33,375 nt of DNA. Origin: a virus. Location: positions 1 through 33,375 of the IMG/VR virus record IMGVR_UViG_3300046791_000071. One strand, written 5' to 3'. The notes beneath the pieces were generated by a model, which worked only from the letters and a program-made list of their open reading frames with translations, searched no databases and was not told where the DNA came from. Of this stretch, positions 1 through 8,016 are shown in pieces. Within the stretch, counting starts at the first letter, position 1. The number at the start of each line of letters is the position of its first letter. Made by a program: the position numbers and the translations under genes.

Positions 1-153
1 TTGATTTCTCGCATGGCCGAGGAAGAACAAAAAATGATGGCCCAGCAAATTATGATGTCTCAGATGGGGGCGAAACCGGGAGGGGGAAAAGGATCACCCC
101 CTGCGGCTCCCGATTTGATGGGCAACATCGCTGGCGGACAATTCGGACAGTAA
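1..153 (+). CDS. C-terminus of upstream gene, probably the portal protein (partial)
   Basis: The reading frame is open from base 1 and stops with TAA at 151-153, giving the last 50 residues of a protein whose start lies outside the window. The tail is rich in Met, Gln, Gly and Pro and ends in a flexible GGQFGQ sequence. Low-complexity tails of this kind are common on podovirus portal proteins, and the portal is usually encoded just before the scaffold and capsid genes, which follow here. The portal call rests on gene order only; no portal domain is visible in this fragment. It could equally be another small head protein. Confidence 0.5.
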   Translation: MISRMAEEEQKMMAQQIMMSQMGAKPGGGKGSPPAAPDLMGNIAGGQFGQ

Positions 154-192
154 ACAACTAACTCACTACTAACAACTACTAACTTAGTAATA

Positions 193-1110
193 ATGGACAA
201 TCAAGTTGACCTCGAACAACTCCGGGAAGCTGAGAACGCCGGGATGGAGAACCTTCCAACTGCCACCGCAGAGAAGGCCACCCCCGCGGTCAAGGCTGAA
301 CCTGCGAGCGAAGTCAGCGTTGAATCCGAGGATACGGGCGCAACTGTTGTAGCCGACAGTCAAGCGAATCCCTCAGACGACGCTGGCAAACCTACGGGCA
401 CTCCTGATCTCTCGTGGCTCAAGGAGACCCCGTATCAATCGCCGGACGAACTCGTCAAAGGCTACAAGAACCTGCAAGCGGAACACACGAAAACCTCTCA
501 GCGGTACAAGCAGTATGAAACTATCGTTGATAGGTTGGAGAGTGATTTCGCGTTCCAAACCTTTCTCACACAGGCAATGCAGGGGTATGATAACCCGGCT
601 CTCCTTGAAGCATATCAGGGGGACACCGGCAAGCCGAACCCGGCCAACTACGATCTCGTAGACCCGGCACAGGCGGCGAAGTTCGTTCAAGACATTACCT
701 CCTACAACGAGCGTATCGTTGACCAACGCCTCAACACGAGGATGATGGACTTACAGCGGAACGCCAAGTTGGAGGCTGACAAGAACGCATTTCGCGCTCA
801 GTATCCCGGCATCGACCCGGACGAAGTTATCAAGTATGCCCGTAGCAAACGCGAGTGGTCCATCGCCGATGTCTACAAGTTGCAGAACTATGATAACGTG
901 AAGTCCGAGGCGTTGGCCGAAGCGAGGAAGGAACTCACTAAACAACTTGAGGTCGCACAAAAAACCAAGACACCGCAAGGCTCCGCCACCGCGAAAACCG
1001 ATGTGAGGCCACAGGACATCCTGGCCGACATCAGTAAGCACGGCTCAAAGTATGCCATCAACAAATATACTGAGGCGAAGGTGATGCGGGCGTTGCAGAC
1101 GACTGTGTGA
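193..1110 (+). CDS. Capsid scaffold-like protein
   Basis: This 305-residue protein lies directly before the major capsid gene, the usual place of the scaffold that guides procapsid assembly inside the shell and is then removed. Residues 1-70 are Glu/Ala-rich and look disordered. A conserved-looking block follows at about 74-100 (PDLSWLKETPY, then SPDELVKGYKNLQ), which is typical of phage scaffold proteins. The second half is highly charged and predicted helical, with a Lys/Gln-rich end. No protease motif is visible. The upstream leader (154-192) is a run of ACTAAC-like repeats with no Shine-Dalgarno sequence, unusual for the start of an abundant late gene. Confidence 0.7.
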   Translation: MDNQVDLEQLREAENAGMENLPTATAEKATPAVKAEPASEVSVESEDTGATVVADSQANPSDDAGKPTGTPDLSWLKETPYQSPDELVKGYKNLQAEHTKTSQRYKQYETIVDRLESDFAFQTFLTQAMQGYDNPALLEAYQGDTGKPNPANYDLVDPAQAAKFVQDITSYNERIVDQRLNTRMMDLQRNAKLEADKNAFRAQYPGIDPDEVIKYARSKREWSIADVYKLQNYDNVKSEALAEARKELTKQLEVAQKTKTPQGSATAKTDVRPQDILADISKHGSKYAINKYTEAKVMRALQTTV

Positions 1111-1145
1111 CCATCTCTCAACTCTAACACAAGGAAATTACTACT

Positions 1146-2339
1146 ATGGCTTTCGATTATGATACTGGTGTAGGCTACGCCCAGACGACCACGAATCAGG
1201 GAACTCGTAAGGCTTGGGATACCCTACTCCACGAGCAGGTCCAGAACCTCCTGTTCTTCAAAGGTCTCATCGGGACGGACAAGGGCGGCGAGGGTGCGCT
1301 TGATTCGCGTACCATCAACTCCCCCATCGTCGAAAAGACTCAGCTTGAGAAAGAGTCCGGCGACCAGATCACGCTTCAGCTGGTCAAGGGCATCGACTCC
1401 GGCGCAACGTGGTACAACGACGGCAAGACGGGCAACACCCAGCTTGTCGATAACGAGTCCACGCTGACGTTCCACAACGCGAAGGTCAAACTCTCGCACT
1501 TCCGTTGCGCGGTCGCCATCGACGGGATGATGACCGAACAGAGGTCGCCGTTTGACCTGAAGATGTCCGCGAAGGACGCGGTTGCGCAGAAGCTTGCGAT
1601 GCAGTTGGATAAGGGTACGTTCTGGGCTTACTACGCCAAGTATCCGAACAACGTCATGCGCGATCTTGGCACGACTGCGGCGGCCCCCGTTCTTCATCCC
1701 AACATCATCTACGGCAAGCACACCTCGCTTGCCACGATGGATCCGACCGATACCCTTTCGACCGACCTCCTGGAACTCGTCCGGGTGTTCGTGTCCGAGG
1801 GCAACGTTAACGGGATTATGAACGAAGGCAACACGCACCACATCCTCGTTGTGCATCCGAGAAACGGAAAGACGCTCCGCGCCGATTCGTTCTGGGTTGA
1901 TGCGAACTCGCAGGCGATGGAACGTGGTGTCGCCAATCCCCTGTTCCAGAACTCGACGGGTCAGTGGGGTGGCATCGTCGTGAAGGAATCCAACAACGTC
2001 GCCACGCTGGTTGACTTTGCTGGCATCACGGCCTCTGCGGACGTTCTGACGGTTCCCGACCTCACGCCCCCCACGGGTGTTGCGGCCGACTTCCGGCAGT
2101 GCATCCTGATTGGTGCGAACTCTGTTGCTCGCGCCTACGGGAAGCGTTCGTATATGGCGCAGAGGAAAGAGGATGACTACGGCAACATCAGCGGGTTCGC
2201 TGGTGGGTTCATCCAGGGTGACGTTCGTGCTGATTGGGCCGCCAACGCGGACAACGGCACCGATGGCTCCGTGAAGAACCAGTCGTCGGCGTTGCTCTAC
2301 ACCTACGCTCCGGCCACTGTGGTTCCGACCATCTGGTAA
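1146..2339 (+). CDS. Major capsid protein, N4-gp56 type
   Basis: The 397-residue product forms the icosahedral shell. It resembles the N4-gp56 family of HK97-fold capsid proteins: an N-terminal segment with AWDTLLHEQVQNLLFF, then LDSRTINSPIVEK, a strand region ending in VKLSHFRCAVAIDG, and a long helix at about residues 137-165 containing SAKDAVAQKLAMQLDKG. The length suits the family. An AAGGAAA ribosome site lies 11 bases before the ATG. It follows the scaffold gene by 35 bases. A 392-residue open frame on the opposite strand is a by-product of biased codons and is not a gene. Confidence 0.9.
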   Translation: MAFDYDTGVGYAQTTTNQGTRKAWDTLLHEQVQNLLFFKGLIGTDKGGEGALDSRTINSPIVEKTQLEKESGDQITLQLVKGIDSGATWYNDGKTGNTQLVDNESTLTFHNAKVKLSHFRCAVAIDGMMTEQRSPFDLKMSAKDAVAQKLAMQLDKGTFWAYYAKYPNNVMRDLGTTAAAPVLHPNIIYGKHTSLATMDPTDTLSTDLLELVRVFVSEGNVNGIMNEGNTHHILVVHPRNGKTLRADSFWVDANSQAMERGVANPLFQNSTGQWGGIVVKESNNVATLVDFAGITASADVLTVPDLTPPTGVAADFRQCILIGANSVARAYGKRSYMAQRKEDDYGNISGFAGGFIQGDVRADWAANADNGTDGSVKNQSSALLYTYAPATVVPTIW

Positions 2340-2360
2340 ACGAGGAAAACTGAGGACTGA

Positions 2361-2735
2361 ATGAACACTGTGACCCTGAGGTATCTGAAAGGCGACGCAC
2401 ACACGCTTGCGATCAAGCGCAATCCGTGGTCAATCAAGCACATGAGGCTTCAGTTCACGCCTTTGTGCGAGGTGGACACGCATATCGCCGGGAAGATTCT
2501 CAGGAACCCACGATTCACGGGAATGTTTGCGGAGGAGTTCATCCCTCCGCCGACATTCATTTGTGAGACTTGTGGATTCAGTGCAAGGCATAAACTCGCC
2601 TTGCTCGGCCATCAGCGTTCTCATTCAACCAAGATTCCTCACGAATCCAGATCGACGCTACCACAGTACCGTAGAAAACCTCTAACCTCAACAATGAAGT
2701 CAACCAAGAAAGTGAAGGAACTGACCAATGAATAA
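2361..2735 (+). CDS. Small head-region protein with a single C2H2 zinc finger
   Basis: This 124-residue protein comes right after the capsid gene. Its N-terminal half resembles small phage proteins that sit after capsid genes and contain an 'AxKILRNPRF' motif (here residues 44-51). Residues 68-88 form a classical zinc finger: C68-x2-C71-x12-H84-x3-H88, with the aromatic and leucine core positions in place. The C-terminus is Lys/Arg/Thr-rich and probably disordered. The stop overlaps the next start by eight bases (ATGAATAA), so the two genes are translationally coupled. Sampled rows are less GC-rich than neighbours (27 of 60 in 2641-2700). A decoration, completion or DNA-contact role is possible; none is shown. 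Confidence 0.7.
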   Translation: MNTVTLRYLKGDAHTLAIKRNPWSIKHMRLQFTPLCEVDTHIAGKILRNPRFTGMFAEEFIPPPTFICETCGFSARHKLALLGHQRSHSTKIPHESRSTLPQYRRKPLTSTMKSTKKVKELTNE

Positions 2736-3201
2736 ATTCATCCTCGTTGCCTTGATGGGACTTGGGATTGTCGGTGTCGCTCACGGCCAGACTGCCGCGA
2801 TTGACCAGACGTTCCAAATCTACTCGAAGGCGACGTATCTGGACGCCACGGCGACCGACACGACCGCGTATTTCTCCCTCTACGACCGTAGGGCGGGAAT
2901 TGCGAAGGGGCTCTCGCTTCAGGGAGTGTCGAACGATACGGCCTCTGTCATCGTCAGGTATCAACTGAAGAACTCGACGACCGGGCTCACCGGCTCGTTC
3001 ACCCTTCTTGATACGCTCGACAACGCGAACTCGGGGACTACCTACACGGCGGTCTCTGTGGGAACTCTGACAAACACGGATTTGATTAAGTACGATCTTA
3101 TCCGCTTTGAGCAGAACTACATCGCGGCTGTCGCGGCTTCACCGGGCAATGGCACCACGGCTGGGCGGGTGTTGAAGATTTTCATGCAACTCGTCCACTA
3201 G
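2728..3201 (+). CDS. Exported protein of the head/tail operon, Sec signal peptide
   Basis: The 157-residue product begins with a textbook Sec signal peptide: MNK, a hydrophobic core (FILVALMGLGIVGV) and AHG before Gln21. The mature part is Thr/Ser/Asp-rich and strand-like, with alternating hydrophobics, like a small jelly-roll or Ig-type fold. Its position between capsid and connector genes suggests a virion protein (decoration or head fibre) or a protein placed in the envelope during late infection. An export signal on a protein from this operon is unexpected, because virion proteins normally assemble in the cytoplasm. It overlaps the zinc-finger gene by eight bases. No family is recognised. 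Confidence 0.7.
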   Translation: MNKFILVALMGLGIVGVAHGQTAAIDQTFQIYSKATYLDATATDTTAYFSLYDRRAGIAKGLSLQGVSNDTASVIVRYQLKNSTTGLTGSFTLLDTLDNANSGTTYTAVSVGTLTNTDLIKYDLIRFEQNYIAAVAASPGNGTTAGRVLKIFMQLVH

Positions 3202-3212
3202 AATCACACTTC

Positions 3213-3337
3213 GTGGGTGGGGAGACTCACCCACGGGGTCGATGCCGCCCATCTCTGATGGGTGTAGCAGGTTCCCCACTCGGCTTCGTCGGGAGTGGGG
3301 ACATTTGAGATGCCAGCCTAATTGTGGTTAGGCTGGC
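3213..3337 (+). other. Array of four hairpins in the only sizeable gap of the late operon
   Basis: The 155-base gap 3202-3356 holds four consecutive inverted repeats: 3213-3234 (7-bp stem GTGGGTG/CACCCAC), 3248-3262 (6-bp stem CCCATC/GATGGG), 3274-3300 (8-bp stem CCCCACTC/GAGTGGGG) and 3312-3337 (perfect 10-bp stem GCCAGCCTAA/TTAGGCTGGC, 6-base loop). No U tract follows the last stem, so a standard intrinsic terminator is not supported. Likely roles are an mRNA processing or stability element, or partial attenuation between head and tail genes. The downstream gene starts 20 bases after the last stem, with an AAGGGA ribosome site. Confidence 0.6.
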
Positions 3338-3356
3338 AAACTTTAAGGGAACTTAA

Positions 3357-4316
3357 ATGGCAAACCGTAGCGCAAAGATAGCCGGTAGGATCAGGGCCAC
3401 ATTCGGCGGGGTGAGCGCACAGAAACTCCCCCAAGACCTGATCTTTCAGGCGATGGACGATGTGCAGAGGCGCATCTGTGAGGACACCTTGTGCAACGAG
3501 GCGTCGATGGTACTCTCTGTCTCAGCGGGCACCGGTGCCTACGACCTCACCGAGTTGGGTGGGTTGGCGGTGACGCCGAACGCCTTCGGTGTGTCCGGTG
3601 GACTCGCGGAGGCCATCGTTGGCACCTCACCCACGACAATCACCTGGGATACTCCGTTCACCGAGACCTACACGGACTCGTTCTCCAATGTGGTGCCCCT
3701 GTATCGGTTCATCGTGCAGGAGGCGAGGGTGGGTGGGACGGGGATGACCAACGAGACCATCATCATCGACTCACAGGATTTGGATAGCATCACCATCCAC
3801 TCGTCGGAGGACAACACCCTCGTCAAGTTTATGTGTGTCCAGTATAGCGCGGGTGGGCTGACCCCATCGCAGACGCTTGACCCTTCCGGCTTCTTCCGGT
3901 TGCACTACATTGAGTTGCCCCAGAGTTTCCAGTTCCAGTTGCAGGAACTCTCCCCCATCACGCGGGACGCGACCAATAGGGCACTCCTGTTTCCCTTCAC
4001 TAGCCAGAATCCTTCGGCGTTCTCCATTCTGGCCGATGTCATCACGTTCTACCCAAGCGTCGGTTCGAGCGAGGATTATACTCTCCATTACTACAAAGTG
4101 CCCACAACCAATCTTTCGGCAAGCGTAGACCCGGAGATAACATCCTCGTTCGACACAGCACTCTACTATGGGGCTGTGGCGGAACTTGCGCCCTCGGTTG
4201 ATCGGGACTTGTTTGTGCCGTTCAACACGAAGTACGAGATGGAGATTGACCGGGCGAAGGAATTGCAGGGGACGCGCAAGTCGTATGAGGGTTCCGTGGT
4301 GTATCACGATTTCTAA
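3357..4316 (+). CDS. Head-to-tail connector/adaptor-like protein
   Basis: This 319-residue protein starts with a helical segment (about residues 1-45) containing IAGRIRATFGG and LIFQAMDDVQRRICEDTL. That pattern, followed by a TGxxxYDL strand, is typical of the N-terminal helices of podovirus adaptor proteins that dock under the portal. The remainder (about 50-260) is strand-rich and may be an inserted beta domain; the C-terminus returns to helix (YEMEIDRAKELQGTRKSYEG). The next gene has a similar layout, so the two may form stacked connector rings. The role is inferred from layout and position between capsid and tail genes, not from a firm family match. Confidence 0.55.
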   Translation: MANRSAKIAGRIRATFGGVSAQKLPQDLIFQAMDDVQRRICEDTLCNEASMVLSVSAGTGAYDLTELGGLAVTPNAFGVSGGLAEAIVGTSPTTITWDTPFTETYTDSFSNVVPLYRFIVQEARVGGTGMTNETIIIDSQDLDSITIHSSEDNTLVKFMCVQYSAGGLTPSQTLDPSGFFRLHYIELPQSFQFQLQELSPITRDATNRALLFPFTSQNPSAFSILADVITFYPSVGSSEDYTLHYYKVPTTNLSASVDPEITSSFDTALYYGAVAELAPSVDRDLFVPFNTKYEMEIDRAKELQGTRKSYEGSVVYHDF

Positions 4317-4327
4317 TGGAATGATAA

Positions 4328-4978
4328 ATGCCCAACACCCCTAACATTGACAACCTCCACGTTCGGTTCTCCCGCGCCGTTGAGGACCCCGTTGAAACTG
4401 CCTCCGCCGATGGCAAGCAGTTCTCCATTGAGGATCGGGAGGACTACATCAACCGGGCGGTGAATGACTTGGTGCTGGACACCTACGCGATGGCCGGGTC
4501 GGACAGGGTGAGGGATGTATTCCAGGGGCTCATTAGCACTCAGGCGATTTCGTTCTCAAGCGCGGGGGTGGCATTGGAGGACGATGACAACGAGATCATT
4601 GAATTGCTCGTACCGGTTAGTCTTACTAAATCGGGCTCGTCCTCCGTTTTTGTCCACCACGGGCGCAAGGAGGAGCTTGATTCCAACATCGTCCCCCATA
4701 TCACGGCGGCGGCGTACACCATTTACGCGAATCTCCTGTACGCCTATGAGTCGGGGACAATCCTCAACGCTGGAACGGGGACATTCTTCTACATCAAGAA
4801 GTCGTTTGGCGAACAGGGGGTCACCGACATTCAGGTCTCCCCCGGCCTCTTTGACGCCATCGTGGACTACGCCGCGACTCTCGCGTTTGAGGACACCGGC
4901 GAACTTCAGAGTGCTGATGCGAGGGCTGGCAGGGTGAAGGTCATCAAGCTCGTCCTTGGTGGACGCGAGGTGAAATGA
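4328..4978 (+). CDS. Second connector-like virion protein
   Basis: The 216-residue product has an N-terminal helical segment with EDREDYINRAVNDLVLDTYA (about residues 36-55), the pattern seen in adaptor/tubular-A type proteins. A strand-rich middle (ISFSSAGVALE, IIELLVPVSL) follows, then a second helical part (ITAAAYTIYANLLY). It begins 11 bases after the preceding connector-like gene, and its stop overlaps the next start as ATGA (4975-4978), so it is coupled to the large tail protein. The most likely role is a ring between portal and tail nozzle. The sequence alone does not decide between adaptor and completion protein. Confidence 0.5.
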   Translation: MPNTPNIDNLHVRFSRAVEDPVETASADGKQFSIEDREDYINRAVNDLVLDTYAMAGSDRVRDVFQGLISTQAISFSSAGVALEDDDNEIIELLVPVSLTKSGSSSVFVHHGRKEELDSNIVPHITAAAYTIYANLLYAYESGTILNAGTGTFFYIKKSFGEQGVTDIQVSPGLFDAIVDYAATLAFEDTGELQSADARAGRVKVIKLVLGGREVK

Positions 4979-7900
4979 AGGTTCGCACCCCACCCATAGC
5001 GAAGATCACGAAGGCGTGGCTGGCAGACGCCGCCCGCGTGGTGAGGACTCGACTCCCCGGCGCGTTTAACGCCCTGAGGAACCTTACGTCCGCACTTGCT
5101 GACGGCATTGGCCGTGTACGTCCCGGCTACCAGACGTACAGCGCGGCCAACGGTGGTCTTGACGCGCCAACTGGGATGGAAGTCCTCAAAGTGTCGCCCA
5201 TCCAGTCCCCCGCCCCGGACGATGTGCATATCTGGTACGTCAACGATGGCTCCAAGTCCATCCAGATGTACCCGCACTATGTCGGGGCTACGCGGGTGGC
5301 GGGGACAGTTGACATCGGGGAGACCTTTACCTTTGACGCGCTTGCGTTTTCGACGCCAGACATCCCCGGCGACACCATTGTATTCACGTCGGCAGACGCC
5401 GACAACGTGTCTACCGTTGATGACTACTACAATGGATGGACGCTGAATTACGCGCCGAGTAATACCCCCTACGATGCCACAAGCCAGAACTTCCTCATTA
5501 CCGATTACGACTACGATACGGCCGCCGGGGGAACCGCTACATTCACAGTCGCGGGGGACCCCGCCGGCCAAGAATCTGTGGGCGGAAAATACACCCTCGC
5601 CCGCCACTTCCACGACAATCCCACATTCGCGCCGTCCTACAACAATGACCTGACGGCCCCAATTGTGCAGAACGTGGAAAACTCTGTGATCCGGTTGTCC
5701 GGTGGGCAGAGTTCCACGGACGGGAACCATGGTATCATCATCTTCCCCAAGCTCACCCGCGAGTTCTTCCCGGATAGCGGTGACGCGGTGACGTTCGAGG
5801 GGACGTATGCCTCCGAGCGGGAGTGCCGTCCGGCGACAGACATCCTCACCTCTGGCTCCCCGGTGACAACGAAAAGCGGTGGCGGGAATACGGAAGTCCT
5901 GGTACCGGAGGGTGCGCTTGGCGACTTGGGGGACTTTACACCGACAGGGGCGGCGTTCATCGCGGCCATTGACGATGGGTCTACCCCCAACGACTCCGAC
6001 TTCATTGAGACGGTGATCGTTGCCTCCAACTCCAAGTTTCTTCAGGTCTACTGCACGCCGCTAACGGAGACCATCGACCCGTCCGGCAACATCTCCATTA
6101 CCATCCGGTACAAGGCGAACCTCACAGGCACCGGGACTGCGGCGATTGAGGCGGGGATATGGGATGCGACTGGGGAGAAGTCTAGTGCCACATTGTCGAT
6201 CCCGGTGGATGTGGCCTCATTCACCGACTTCACCTTTGATACCCCCGTGGGCGACATTGATACGGACTCAATGTTTATCGCCATCCAATTCTCCCATAGC
6301 GGAGGCGGCGGGCTTGATAATGTGACGCTTGATGTGTCGAATATCTTCTTTGAAGCCGACACAATGACCACCATCGACTACCTCACCGCCGACCGCACCT
6401 ACTGGCTCGGCGTGGCCCCGGTGTACGATGGATTCCAGTTGGGCCAACTCTACAAGCTGGAAAGCGGTTCGGACTATGCCGCGGTATCGGGAAGTTGGAC
6501 GGACAACTACCTCGCCACCAATCCCGGCATAATGAACCTGAACTTCAACGTCTCACTGGGAACGCTGAATAAGCGCATCACCGGGTTCGCCATCTACGGC
6601 GCGGTGGATGAGGGGGCGACCACGGTGAGGGCTAATCCTTACTACTTCCTCAAACATCTTCCCATCGCCGCCACCGGTTCGAGTTCTGGCGATTGGGCGT
6701 TGGTCTCCAACAACTACTTTCTCACCGTCCTCATCAGTCAGGGGGACTTCACCAACAAGGGCAACACCTACCTGACGGACGCGGGGTATCTCGAAACTCC
6801 CGCCGATATTATGTACGCCTATTCCATCGAGGAGATTATATCCGGGCGTAGGTACCTTGCCAACGCCTATATCGAGAGTGCGTCATCGGTGGATTCCACA
6901 AGCATATTTTCCAATCCCACCGGTGGAAACGGCTTCTTCAATGCCGGGGTGGTACAGCCGGACATCTTCTCCAATGAGGAGGGGGTACTGAAGATCAAGT
7001 CTGATCCCTCAGTTGGTACGCAGATTAACGGGTTAGTCCCTATCGGGGTTGACGAGTTCCTTGTCCTGAAGAACCGTGGGATAATCCGTTCACGGGTGGT
7101 GGTAATTGACCAGGTTCCCAACTTCATCCAGAAGGTCGAATCCAAGGATGCGGGACTCTCCACGGTGAACGCTTGGGCCAAAGACGATGCTGGCGTGGTG
7201 GTGTTCCCCGCCTTCGATGACATCTACGCCTACAAGGATGGACAGTTATCCCGCCTTGTGGAGCGCGAGGACAAGAACGATTGGCTCTCCACCTACCGGG
7301 GGATCAGTGTCACCGACAAGATGAACGCGGTGGTGGTCTACCTGCCGGAACTCAAGAGCCACGTATTCCTCTTTGGTTCTCAGCGTGACCCCAACTCGAA
7401 CATTTACAACGACCTGCAATTCATCCTCGGGTCGAACGGGTGGGGCTCCATCTTCTACGAGACCAACGACATCGGGAACGCAACGCGGAGCTTCAAGTAT
7501 TTCACCCAGTTGTCCAACGGGCACATCATCGGGTGCGACACGGCCACCTCCGGCACGGCGACCCCCTTCAGGATGACGTGGAAAACGCTTGACGCTGGCT
7601 CCACGTACACCTTCGGGTTCACCGATAACGATGAGGCCATCATCCCCTACTTCCATACCGGGGACGTCTACTTCTCGGATGGTTCGTACCTGATGAATGA
7701 AATCATCATCAACCGGACGATGACCGGCTCGGTGGCGCAGGGGCAACTCGACATCACGGTGTCCTCCGGTGACGAGATCAGGGACGATGTGGTGGGGTAT
7801 GACGATGTTTCCCGGTTGGTGGACGACAACGAAACCGTCACCCGCCGCCTGCGGATGAACGCCCCGCCCAACATTATCCACAAGGGGAATCGTTGGAGCA

Positions 7901-8016
7901 TTGAGTATAACATCGGCAACGCCCCCAATCATCTCACGGTTGGTGAGGTCTACCAGATTGACTCCATTGAAATCCACGGGACGTCCAAGTCCCGCAGGAA
8001 GGAAATCGCTGAATGA
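4975..8016 (+). CDS. Large tail nozzle / tubular-B-like protein
   Basis: At 1013 residues this is the largest protein in the window. The N-terminal stretch (LRNLTSALADGIGRVRPGYQTYSAANGG) and the C-terminal third, with repeated blade-like strands (DEFLVLKNRGIIR; GLSTVNAWAKDDAGVVVFPAFDDIYAYKDG in part), match the organisation of podovirus nozzle proteins, in which beta-propeller and Ig-like domains form the tail tube below the connector. An extra beta-sandwich-like region (about residues 280-480) may be an insertion. It overlaps both neighbours by ATGA, at 4975-4978 and 8013-8016. Such proteins are usually 450-850 residues, so this one is long. The call rests on pattern and position. Confidence 0.6.
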   Translation: MKVRTPPIAKITKAWLADAARVVRTRLPGAFNALRNLTSALADGIGRVRPGYQTYSAANGGLDAPTGMEVLKVSPIQSPAPDDVHIWYVNDGSKSIQMYPHYVGATRVAGTVDIGETFTFDALAFSTPDIPGDTIVFTSADADNVSTVDDYYNGWTLNYAPSNTPYDATSQNFLITDYDYDTAAGGTATFTVAGDPAGQESVGGKYTLARHFHDNPTFAPSYNNDLTAPIVQNVENSVIRLSGGQSSTDGNHGIIIFPKLTREFFPDSGDAVTFEGTYASERECRPATDILTSGSPVTTKSGGGNTEVLVPEGALGDLGDFTPTGAAFIAAIDDGSTPNDSDFIETVIVASNSKFLQVYCTPLTETIDPSGNISITIRYKANLTGTGTAAIEAGIWDATGEKSSATLSIPVDVASFTDFTFDTPVGDIDTDSMFIAIQFSHSGGGGLDNVTLDVSNIFFEADTMTTIDYLTADRTYWLGVAPVYDGFQLGQLYKLESGSDYAAVSGSWTDNYLATNPGIMNLNFNVSLGTLNKRITGFAIYGAVDEGATTVRANPYYFLKHLPIAATGSSSGDWALVSNNYFLTVLISQGDFTNKGNTYLTDAGYLETPADIMYAYSIEEIISGRRYLANAYIESASSVDSTSIFSNPTGGNGFFNAGVVQPDIFSNEEGVLKIKSDPSVGTQINGLVPIGVDEFLVLKNRGIIRSRVVVIDQVPNFIQKVESKDAGLSTVNAWAKDDAGVVVFPAFDDIYAYKDGQLSRLVEREDKNDWLSTYRGISVTDKMNAVVVYLPELKSHVFLFGSQRDPNSNIYNDLQFILGSNGWGSIFYETNDIGNATRSFKYFTQLSNGHIIGCDTATSGTATPFRMTWKTLDAGSTYTFGFTDNDEAIIPYFHTGDVYFSDGSYLMNEIIINRTMTGSVAQGQLDITVSSGDEIRDDVVGYDDVSRLVDDNETVTRRLRMNAPPNIIHKGNRWSIEYNIGNAPNHLTVGEVYQIDSIEIHGTSKSRRKEIAE

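Noticed and set aside
1224-2402. 392-residue open frame antisense to the capsid gene
   Set aside because: It mirrors the capsid codons, is Arg/Val-rich without domain pattern, and has no place in the + strand operon.
3312-3337. Intrinsic terminator from the perfect 10-bp stem
   Set aside because: No U tract follows, and coupled late genes continue directly downstream.
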